Positions 36,601 to 48,600 of a stretch of DNA of 64,000 bases are shown here, one piece after another. The notes beneath the pieces were generated by a model. It did not search any database. It was not told the origin of the DNA and saw only the letters and a program-made list of their open reading frames with translations. The DNA lies in the NCBI RefSeq assembly GCF_965363235.1, contig NC_134841.1:60471078-60535077 (forward strand). The letters run 5' to 3'. Position numbers and translations under genes: made by a program. Every line of letters begins with the position of its first letter. The first letter of the stretch is position 1. This DNA is from Mytilus galloprovincialis. Taxonomy: Eukaryota > Mollusca > Bivalvia > Mytilida > Mytilidae.

Positions 36601-39600
36601 GTCTCCGTAAAAATGTGGTCACTTTATTGAAAAGTAACTTCGGCAAAATAAAGGTACATATTTCCATGCATAAATTATAAATTATCGGCTAAAACATGAT
36701 TAGATGGTACATTGCAGGAAAATATAACATGGATGTGTAGTCGCTGCAAAAAAGGCAAAAATTAAGCTCTGCAAACATTGCTTTTCTCTCTCATTTAAAT
36801 TAAACAAATAAATCAATATTACATATTCCAACAATAATCGAATTTTGTATCTTTTAATTTTAAAAGGACGATTGTAAGGGGAGGTGTTACCATAAGCGAT
36901 AGACTGTGTATGGCAAGCTACACCAATTATAACAATATTTAATACACACAAGTTGTCAAAAATTCATTAACAAGAAATATATAGTATTCTGTGACACCTA
37001 AATTACCTTATTACGTGGATGGTCTTTGAGAATTATTCACTTAAGAATAATGAATGCTGTTAAATTATACTGCCTTTCACATATGGTATAAACCTTATAA
37101 TACTATTTTATACAAAAGGTTTGTTTTTACATTGAGTGTTCTTTAACGTTTTTTTTTTTATAAAGCCCTCGAACCTTACCCTTTTGGTCCATCACACTTT
37201 AGCATGATATACCATCGTACTTTAGTGAACAAACCACCATCGCACTTTAGCGTGAGACACCATCATACTTTAGCGTACACATCGCACTTTACCATGACCA
37301 TCGCACTTTAGAGTGCCATCGCACTTTACAGTCCTACATATATACCCTATTTTTTTAACTCAGCTCCACTTGGCAGTATATTTCCCTTAACCCTTTCCTC
37401 CATAATGACGCCTTTTGACACCACCCCCCTTACTCCATAAGGACGCCTTTTGACGCCTGTGTAGTACCTCAGTTGAAACACTTTGACTACAAAGTGTCTG
37501 CAGTTGACTTAATAAAATTTGTATCCAATATGAAAAGGAATATAATGGGAATATCCGACTTAAATTTATTTGATGAAATAGTTGTTTTTCGCAATGCCTT
37601 AATACTTTAAAGCATATGTTCAGCATTTTATAAAAAAAATCCTATGCAAATCAAGTATGCAAAAAAAAATTTCAATGGAGGAAAGGGTTAAATGATATAT
37701 CCCCCTTTTAAATGATCTTAAATATCCTTGATCAATCTCTCTCATAAGTGATTATCAAAAGCGCCTCATTTTCAACATAACTTATATAGGCAATTTTATA
37801 AAGATGCTTGCTTATTTAAATTAGTAATCCTTCTGATAAGTTTTGTTTTGTTTTTCAGGAGTTAGTGAAGATGTTCAATGAATCAGACTCATTCTACTTC
37901 AGTGAAACGTTTGATCTGACTAACAGTATACATAAACAATACTCATCAATTTATAGTCCAAAGAAATTCCTTTGGGAAAGGGTTGACAATAGGTTCTTTT
38001 GGAATTATCATATGACAAAAGAAATTAGAGAAATGTATCTAGAAAATGAGGTAATAGTTTTAATCAGTTATAAATTGAAATTCAACAGATAAATGTAAAT
38101 AAGACAGCAACACAATAAAAACCCAACAGATTACACAGTACACTGAGATAGAGAAGTGTAAATATAAAAATAAAATTACGAGCAATTTAGAACAGACACA
38201 TTGACATTTATTGAGATTCTCAAAGAGCTGAGAAATTTAGACATCGATATTTGAGTGTTAAACATTTACTTGATTCATGCATCTGTGAAGGGATTGCTTT
38301 CCTTAGTACAAATAGTAGATATTATTCAGCCATATGTGTTTGAACCAACAAAGTACCTCTTAAACTGGGTTGGTTAAAGTGCTGTCTAGTAACATATTTT
38401 TTAAGCCCTCACTGTAGAGGAGGGGGCATTAAGTTTTACCCTTGTCCATCTGTGTGTCTGTACATTTGTCTGTACATCACTAAAGTGATTTCTGTTCTCT
38501 AACTTAAGTTTATCACAACCAAGTTTTTGAAACTTATACACAATGCTCATTATCACAAAACAAAGATCAAGTTTGAATTTTGGTGGTGTCACTTTTACCG
38601 TTCAAGAGTTATTCAACTTTACAAATTGATAAATTGCTGAATTTTTTGTTTCCCTTCTTTAACTGTAGTTTGCTTTAACCTAATGATATGCAACTTATAC
38701 ACAAGGATTAGTACCACGAAACACAGATCAAGTATAAATTTTGGTGGCTGCATTTTCACCCTTTTAGGGTTATACCCCTTTACAAATGGAAAAATTGCTG
38801 AATTTTTCATTTCCGTGTTTTAACTTTAGATTGTCCCAACCAAATGTTATGAAACTTATACACCATGCTCATTATAGCAAAACACAGATTAAGTTTGAAT
38901 TTTGGTGGCGTTATTTTAACTTTTCAAGAGTTATGCCTCTTTACAAATGGAAAAATTGCTGAATTTAGTTACTGCTCTGTAACTTTAGTTTGCTTCAATC
39001 AAATGTTATAAAACTTATATATAATAAAATTGAGAAAGGAAATGGGGAATGTGTCAAAGCGACAACAACCAAGCCATAGAGCAGACAACAGTCGAAGGCC
39101 ACCAATGGGTCTTCAATGTAGCGAGAATTCCCGCACCCGTAGGTGTCCTTCAGCTGGCCCCTAAAAATATGTATACTAGTACAGTAATAATGGACGTCAT
39201 ACTAAACTCCAAATTATACACAAGAAACTAAAAAATCATACAAGACTAACAAAGGCCAGAGGCTCCTGACTTGGAACAGGCACAAAATTGCGGCAGGGTT
39301 AAACATGTTTATGAGATCTCAACCCTCCCCCTATACCTCTAGCCAATGTAGAAAAGTAAACACATAACAATACGCACATTAAAATGCAGTTCAGTGCTTA
39401 TAACCACAAAACACAGATCAAGTATGAATTTTGGAGGCGTCAATTTTACAGTTCTAGGGTAATGCCCCATTTTTATTTTTTTATAAATGAAGCTATTAAA
39501 CTTGATGTAACTAACTTGTCTTTCATATAGGACCCAGAGTTATGGTCCCATTGGATATTGCCTGTTATTCAGGGATATGTCCAAATAGAACATTGCATTA

Positions 39601-42600
39601 TGGACTTTAAGGGAGACAAAGGTTTGAGTGATTCTACTCATACACCAGAGTTTGGTAACACTAAGTATACTGCACCATTAGAATATGATATTGGTATTAT
39701 TTCGAGAAGGAATAGGAATAGAGCAGGTTAGTATATATACCAAATAGATATGAACACATCAGTCCTTATTTTGTGTGTGTAAGGGGGGGGGGGAGATTTT
39801 TCACAGGTGTAAATTTTGAGATTTCCATTGAATAAGGTATACATTATATTTTGACGGATTCAAAACGTTAATACAATACCATTGCATGTGCACTTTCAAA
39901 TTAGCAGAAATTATTTTGTTGATTTTGTGCTATCATCGAAAATTTACACCCTTGGAAAACCTGCTGTATGGTATGGTTAAATGACATTTCAATGATAATT
40001 AGCATGTGCCTGCTGACAAACTGGTTCTAGTGGCCTTTCTGGAACTTGAAGTGAGATGTGAGTTTATGCTCCAAATTAGAGAAATTACTGTGATTTTCAG
40101 ATGAAGAACAGTTAAAATTGAGGATGGAAATTCGGAATGTGTCAAAGAAACAACAACCTGACCATAGAACAGACAACAGCAGAAGGTCACCAATAGGTCT
40201 TCAATATAGCGAGAAACTCCCGCACCCAGAGGTGTCCTTCAGCTGGCCCCTAAACAAATATATATATAATGGACGTCATACTAAACTCTTAAATTATACA
40301 CAAGAAAGGACTGTTTTTTAGACTATGGGATAATCCAAAAAAACTGTAGTGGACTGTAATTTGAAACATGAAACTTCAACAGCCTTTTCCTGTGACATCA
40401 TTATGTCTTTTCTATCCCCCAACAAACTCCAAAACACAGACTTTAAGAAAAGGAATGGTAAAGATCTGATTCATTCTTCCTAGGTACTTATTATCTGCTA
40501 GATAAAATGAATTCTGTTAGCATATATAAGTACTTGGACAGGAAATCAGAAATCACATCATCAGACAAAAATGCATTGAGAGAAAAGATAAAGGAATCTA
40601 CACCAGGGTCATAACAGAAACAGCTAGATAATAACATCATAACCGAGATGTCATATTTGTGAAATGAACTGTTATTTTGTATAAATAAAGCAAATTAGGT
40701 CAAATTTTATAAGGATTTATTCTTCTGAAGTTTCAGTCTTGTTGGAATCTGGTTTGGTAATTATGTTCAAAACATGTGATACAAGTGGGATATATCAATG
40801 AATTGAAAAAAATATTATAGTCAAACTTAATTCTGTTAAAACATTGTGTACTTACTATAAGTAGTTTTTGAGTAATACAATTTTCATTTTTTTAACCCAA
40901 TTCCGTCAGTGTCATGTAAATGTTGAGAAAATGGATGAGGGGTGCAAAGAAAGGATTTTACCAAAAATATGTACATACAATACATGCAACATCAATTATT
41001 TCTTTTCCAAATTCTTATATCTTTATTTTTTTGAATCATTAATAACAAAGAAGTTGAAAATATGCTTTTTGTTCTAATAAAAAAAGAGAGAAAAGTCCCA
41101 AATTTACCTAATTGACAGCATGCATATGGTCAAATTGACACGAAAAAACAGAAAGATTTGATAAAACTTTCTATTATTAATGCTACCTATCGTTTTCTTT
41201 TTTGAAGTTCCATTCACATTGGTCCAGTTCATCTTAAGTGGAAGTAGGAAAAAAAGTTTAATTGTGAAACTAAATTTTTTCTTGATATAAGCCCAAAAAT
41301 GGATAAAAATCGATGAAAAATGTCTCAATATTTATATGCTAATATTATTCTTTTTTGCTATACTTTGAGAAAATAATCATCTCTCTTGTATTGAATCATT
41401 ATAGGTACAAGATCAAAGAAACGAGGTTTAGAAGATACTGGAGCATGTGCTAATTATGTAGAAACAGAACAGGTCAGTTTATATCATTTGTATTACTCCC
41501 CTTCATACACAGAACAGACATCATAATCATTTATAAGAAATCCATATATGAGGGTAGTAATGCCCTTACCGTCCGGCATTAAATGCTAAATTTTGGCTAC
41601 TGTTAGCGTCAAATTGGACAAAATTTTACTGTGATTCCTCAAATTATATCATTATTGTAATTTGTCAGAGGTTTCAAATAATGCTTCAAAAATTACTGTT
41701 AATGTGTTGGCAAGAATCTTTACTGTTATTTGTCATGACGGTACCCCCATTTCTACCCTCATATATAAAAGAGAATGGAAAAGGGGAATGTGTTAAAGAG
41801 ACAACATCTGGACAAAAGAGCAGAAAACAACCCAAGGCCATCGATGGGTCTTTTATGAGATCTCAACCCTCCCTCTATACTTCTTGCCAAACTGGAACAA
41901 ACAAACACACATCAAAACAAACTGTAAAACTCAATTTGAAACAAGTTAGAGTCATATCAAAATCAACCACAATCCCTTCGCTCCCATTACACTTCAAGTG
42001 TCATGCCATTATGAATTATACTAGAAGAACATATCCTGTATCATGCCAACAACTTGTTTAAGAATAAATGTGTTTATTTTCCAGGCAAAGAGTGCCAAAG
42101 ACCCTTTTGAGCGAATCAATAGAACTTAATAGCTTAACTTGACTGTCCCTTTAATAACTTTTGCCCCTCTTTAATAAAATGTCATCTGAAATTAACTGAT
42201 GATTGGATTTTCAATGCATAGTTAAATGATAAGGCATCAATTGTGATTACAATAAAAAATTAAAATTAGCTAGTTTATTGTGTTGGTCAGATAACTTCTT
42301 GATTTATCAATGATGCTGTAAATAATGTTAAGCCCTTTCTTTTAAGTTTTAATCCATAATCAAGTATGTTTTTATCTAAAATTGAACTGCTTATACCTGA
42401 AAATGATGAAGATAGACAAGTCTGCTATCAGTTAATTAGGTTATCTCATGTTGAATGGATGCATATTGTTGGGTTTTATTTTTGCTGTGCAGTTTGGTTT
42501 TCAATACTGTACACCCAAATCTCTTTTTGTTGGCATGCAATTTTCACTTAGTGATCCTGCAGTCGGTCAACATGTAGGTTAAGTCTGTTGTTAAAGTTTC

Positions 42601-45600
42601 ATTATCTTTTTCAAATCTTCATGAATTTCTATGACATACATTTTACCCAAGTTTTATCATGATCAAAATATATTCTCCAATTCAAATAATTATTTTTTTT
42701 TTTTTTTTTTGTTAAGGATAATTGTTTTTTTGTTTTTTGCATTTAAGATGCAGCCTGGATCTTTAAGACATCCCTAATTTTGTCAAACCATTCAATTTCT
42801 TTTATAAAACAGAAATAAAACTTCAAGCAAAATTTTAAGATTATTTGCAGTTAACATTTACATGTTGAGTTACTGTAAATTCAGATATTATTGCATACAT
42901 TTATTATTGCAATTTTGTCAATTTAGACTAAAATGTGATTTTGATTTTTGCGATATTCAGAAATATACTGTTTGATTTATATAAAATATTTCAAAATGTG
43001 AGTTTTAATTATTGCTACTGTAACCCTGTTACATTTTTCCCAATAATAAAAACATCACCATAATTTCTGAATTAACAGTAACATTTTTATACATCAATAA
43101 CTTCATTCAACTGGGCTTCATAAAATGTTACAAAATTTGGAAAGAAGCTACTTCATGATTGAAAAATAACATTTGAAGACAATTTTTGAATTTGTTTTTC
43201 ATATTTTACTAATAAATAGGCTTAATTATGTTCTTGGCAGTAAACATTACACTTATACATTGACAGCAGCAATCACATGTTACAACTTTTTTTCCTGTAT
43301 ATGATTGAGTTCTTTATATTTTTAGTAAGTATTATCATATTGTTATAAGCCTTTGAAAGTTTTGACCTCGTTTATTACAAAGAGTGCCTAAGATTTTTTC
43401 AGTTTTACTTTTAAGATTGAACTATGACAAAGTTTTAAAAACAGTTTTAATACAATACAAATTACTATTGCTTCAAAATTTTATCAAATTAAGAATATTT
43501 GTAAAGACTTGGATATAATCATTAGAAATGTACTAGAATAAGTGTATATATGATATGTACTAGACTAAGTGTATATTTAATATGTACTAGACTAAGTGTA
43601 TATATATATATATATATTATATAAAATGACTGAATAAATAGTCAACGATCAATCTTACAGGGCGATGGATCATGTAATATGATTCTGTACACTACAAAAT
43701 ATAATATATAACAAGTCAAAAAGGGTACAACATCACCATTAAATAACTATAAAATATACAAATATTAGATATTTCGGATAACAGATATCCTTCTTCGGTA
43801 ATTGCACAATGACAAATGAATCATGTCAATTCAAATTGAGACTCTATCAAAATCTTGATTTATACAATTTAAGCGAACGCTGGAACAATTTTAAAATTTC
43901 CAAACACACCGCAAAGAGTACAGAAATATGCCAAAAATAAAAATAGTTATTTACGATGTGAAATGGCACAACTCTAGATTTCCAAAGGTTGTGACAGTTG
44001 AGATGTTATAACTGCATTGAGGGCAGTCCTCAAACAAAAAAATCAAAAATGTCCTAACCGATCCAGGATGGTATAAATTAGACAACGGTAGGGCAATTAC
44101 AACAGAAACTACATATTTAAGCCTCCCAAACGAATATCAGTCTAATAATGATTGAAAAAATAAGTATTGTATAATGAGGTAAAATAATTGAACGTGGCAA
44201 CGTACTTATACATCATCCTGAATCAATGAAAACCTGTAATTTAAACTGTTATTTTAAAAATAATTTCGAACTGTAAAGCCAGTACTAAATCCGGCGTGGT
44301 TTGAAACAGGTAGTCACAGGAAAATGAGGGACTCGTTCTATGTTTTTTCATTTATACCCTCTGGCGAGACTGTCCGTAACTTTCTTATCCAAAATCTTTC
44401 CCGAGCGACTCTGTCGACCTTCGACCAACCCTCGTTGTGGTCTATGATCGTGATGGTAAGGTTTTTGAGATCAGCTTGTGTGTGTCCAGGTGATCTCAAA
44501 TGACGACTTACGGGTAGGTCGGGCTTGCAAGTGTAGTCACTTCGATGACCATTCATGCGTTTGTTAAATGGCTGCTCTGTCTCGCCAACATACTGCATGC
44601 CACATCGACATTGAAGGAGGTATACAACATTCTGGGTTTTGCAAGTTACATTGCAATATATAGTGTACACAGACCCAGTCGAGTGGCAAGTGAATGTTTG
44701 AGTATTCAGTATTTGTTGACAAGTCAGGCAACGTCTGTTACCACATGACTTGCACCATCCTGCAATTGAACAGCTTTTATTTGAGGAGACGTCAGCTCTA
44801 ACAAATAAGTCTTTCAGACTTGCTGGTCTCCGAAAAGCTAAGACAGGAGGATTGGGAAAGATCTTGGATAATTTAGGGTGTTTGGCAATAGTTTGCCAAT
44901 TGGCACGGATCAAACGTGAAAGGTTATTAAAGGCTGGATTGTATGTAAGAACAAACGGGACTATTTTGCTGCGCCTCTTCCGTTTGTACTGTAAGAGGTC
45001 ATTGCGGCTGTTATTGTTAGCGCGCGCAAACCCCTTATCTATGTCCAATTTCTTATAACCTCGTTTTGTCAAAAATCCGCGAAGTTCCTGTAACCGTTTC
45101 GTGACAGCCTCCTCAGAGGAGCAAATCCGCTTGACTCTGAGAGCTTGACTGTACGGGATACTTTTTGTACAGTGTTTGGGGTGACAGCTTTGGGGAGAAA
45201 GGTATTGATGTTTATCTGTGGGTTTACAGTAAAGGTCTGTTGATATGACACCGTCCTTTATAGATGTGGTTGTGTCTAAGAAAGATATCTTAGAGTCGGA
45301 AATTTCATACGTAAATTTAATTGAATGGTGGGCGTTGTTTGCATGTCTGATGAAATCATCCAGTTTTTGTTGAGATTCAATCCATGTTCAATCCACGTTC
45401 AATTATTTTACCTCATTATACAATACTTATTTTTTCAATCATTATTAGACTGATATTCGTTTGGGAGGCTTAAATATGTAGTTTCTGTTGTAATTGCCCT
45501 ACCGTTGTCTAATTTATACCATCCTGGATCGGTTAGGACATTTTTGATTTTTTTGTTTGAGGACTGCCCTCAATGCAGTTATAACATCTCAACTGTCACA

Positions 45601-48600
45601 ACCTTTGGAAATCTAGAGTTGTGCCATTTCACATCGTAAATAACTATTTTTAATTTTGGCATATTTCTGTAGTCTTTGCAGTGTGTTTGGAAATTTTAAA
45701 ATTGTTCCAGCGTTCGCTTAAATTGTATAAATCAAAATTTTGATAGAGTCTCAATTTGAATTGACATGATTCATTTGTCATTGTGCAATTACCGAAGAAG
45801 GATATCTGTTATCCGAAATATCTAATATTTGTATATTTTATAGTTATTTAATGGTGATGTTGTACCCTTTTTGACTTGTTATATATATATATTATATATA
45901 TATGTCTGAGCCAGTGACAACTCTACAACAGATTTATCAATCGGATCACCAGCAGTGATGGTGATAAATGGCTGTGTACATTATATTTATACAACTCGTC
46001 TAAACATCAACCCAACAATGTTAGGTCTGTAAATTTGCTTTCGCAAATTTTTTGTTCTTCCTTCATCGGGATTCGAACCCATGCTACTGAGATATCGTGA
46101 CACCAAATCCCCTGCACTGTAGCCATCCCGTTAGACCACACGACCACATGGGCTTCATAAAAATGAAGCTTTCGGTGGCAGGGTGTTACCTTTCCACGTC
46201 AGTTTTAATCTAGCATCGTACTACAGTACATGATATATATAAGGCATGGAGATGTTATTTTTAAAGATCAGCTAAATTATCTATAGTGAAGGATCCTACA
46301 AAATAATATATATATAAGTACATCTGAACCAGTGACTACTCTACAACAGATTTTATCCATCAAATCACCAGGAGTGATGGTGATACAAGGCTGAAAATAC
46401 ATTCTGTATTTATCCTAAACATGTTTTGACAAATTATATATATATAGAATGTATTTTCAGCCTTGTATTACCATCAATGCTGATGATCCGATGGATAACG
46501 TTGGTTGTTGAGACATACTTATATATAGAGAATATCATATGGCGTTTTCAATATCGCAGAGCTCTTGGGATTATATTGGTGTCTCGGGTTGATACGGTGT
46601 GTGATATTGAAAAAACCATATCATATACACTTTATTATATACATATACCTCAAGTAGATGTTTTTTATGTGACATGACGTCATACAGATTATAGGTTTGA
46701 CATGACGTCATACAGATTAAGGTTTTGATAAAGCCTTTGCAACAGTGACTGCAATTGATGACGTGACGTCCTACAAATTAAAGGTGTGATAAAGCTTTTG
46801 CAAGCCGTGCTGATATCGATATCATCACGGGTGGCTGATACTGCACGCTTGCCATTGATTGTATTACACATACAATTTGTCTGTATTTACTACTAAGTAT
46901 ATAATAAATATGATTATAAGATAGTTTGAAAAGGTAAAGGATGGTTATACAGTATCTTTATATGTAGCCTTTTTTTTTTTTATCTTTAGGTCCATTATTT
47001 TTTGTGCTATAATTTTTCAAGGATGCTTTTCCCATTCTTCCATGATAAATATGTTTTATCATGGTCAATTTTAAATCATATTTTTGGTACTTTTTCATAA
47101 AGAAATCATTTAAATCATACTTTTTCAAAATGATATTGAAAGCTTAAACAGGAGAAAATTGAAGATGGAACAACAATGTATAACATGGATATGAAAAAAA
47201 ATAAAAGAAACACTAAATTTTTTTAGCAAATTTCATAACTACTGTACCTAAACAGATTTTGTACAAGTTTCATTGGAAAGTTAAGCACAGTGTGTTCTGC
47301 AGGAGACACTCATCTTAATTGTTTGAATGGTTCATAAAATGTAAGACCATGTGACAAAAGACAAATACAAATGATCAATAAATGTATCCTGTTTTATGAA
47401 ATATTCATGGCTTTTATCACAGATGGTGGTTATGATTAAAACATTAGCAATAAAATAGTTATTGCACAGTTGCTTCCCTGTCAACTTGAGATGGATGCAT
47501 ATGAATACAGAAAAAATGAAAATAGGACTGTGTGTACTATTGTTGGTTATATTCTTGAAGCTTGAGTTAAACTGTCACTTTTGGTTCAAGACTTATTTAT
47601 GAAGAAGTATTAAATTACAAAAAGTGCCCATTGAAAACCCATTTTTGGTTTTAAAAGTTGCTAAAGTATAGAAATAGGGCTTTCTAGTTCCTGAGACCTA
47701 AGACTTCCACCATTTAGAATTTTAATCCATTTCAAGGTGATATTTTCTGGTTTTATAAATTTTATAGAGATCTATTATTGGTTTGGCAAGTACAACCATG
47801 CATGCCTGTAAAATATATAAACAAGTCTACAGTTCTTTGTTTATTGTCCTCATTGTTAATATTCTGGTTCCTCTGCAAAACATCCTTTGGTTTCTTTTTT
47901 CCAATTAACCAACTTTTTAGGCTGTTCCAATTGATTAGTTGTTTGCCTGCAAGTAATGTCAATAGAGGTGATATAAATGCATACTAATTCAGGTAAAAGC
48001 ATGGCAACAGTGTAAATAATTTGTTTGAAGAAAGGTAGAAGTGTTTGATGATCCTAAGCTTTTAACAGATGCTTTATGGTCTTTTGTTTCTGTTTGACAT
48101 TTTTCTGATGAATCTCATAATTCTTTTAAGAATGGCATTAATATCTTTTAATGTTTTTAGGATATATGTAAATATTGTATTGTGTATATTAATGGTGAGA
48201 CATTAATAAACTATCTATCTATCTATCTATCTATCTATAATTGACCTCGTTTTCATAGGTCAATTAACGAATAAAGTTACTGCACGGTTTTCATGATTAG
48301 ACAGCTATGGATACTTTCGGAACTTTCAGTCACAATTGCAAAAAACATGTAATGATAATTGAACTATATTTGGTTCTTAGAACTTCAAAATCACTGAAAT
48401 GAGGGGGCAAGGGGGTCCCAATAACAGCAAAACAGCAAATTGATTTGGCTCATAACTGATAACAAGGAATTAAAATGGACAAAAACAGATAACAGTAAAT
48501 GAAATATTAAAATAATTCGGTCTTTGACAAATCAGTTTTTCTTATTACGGATATAATCCTTTGTAATGCATTCCATTTTTTATGACTATGTTTTTAGTAT

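Larger units (their letters stand above)
43707..45884 (-). mobile_element. Penelope-like element with inverted flanking repeats
   Basis: A minus-strand coding core (45388-44338) is flanked by inverted repeats of about 0.49 kb (43707-44197 and 45393-45884), which look about 95% or more identical. Penelope-like elements are retroelements with a reverse transcriptase and a GIY-YIG endonuclease, often flanked by direct or inverted pLTRs. Only the end of the reverse transcriptase and the full endonuclease remain, so this copy is 5'-truncated. Inserted in INPP5F intron 8. The outer ends abut (AT)n tracts, which may be the target. Confidence 0.88.

Noticed and set aside
41681..42061. 126-codon plus-strand frame
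   Set aside because: It mostly covers a family B repeat copy and has no conserved domain.
44545..45058. Plus-strand frames of 67 and 102 codons
   Set aside because: They are antisense shadows of the Penelope-like GIY-YIG frame.
46470..46500. CTGATGATCCGATGGATAAC, resembling a hammerhead core in the SINE 3' body
   Set aside because: CUGAUGA and a 3-bp stem are present, but the essential GAAA is TAAC here and TAAA in the sister copies, so the catalytic G12 is missing.
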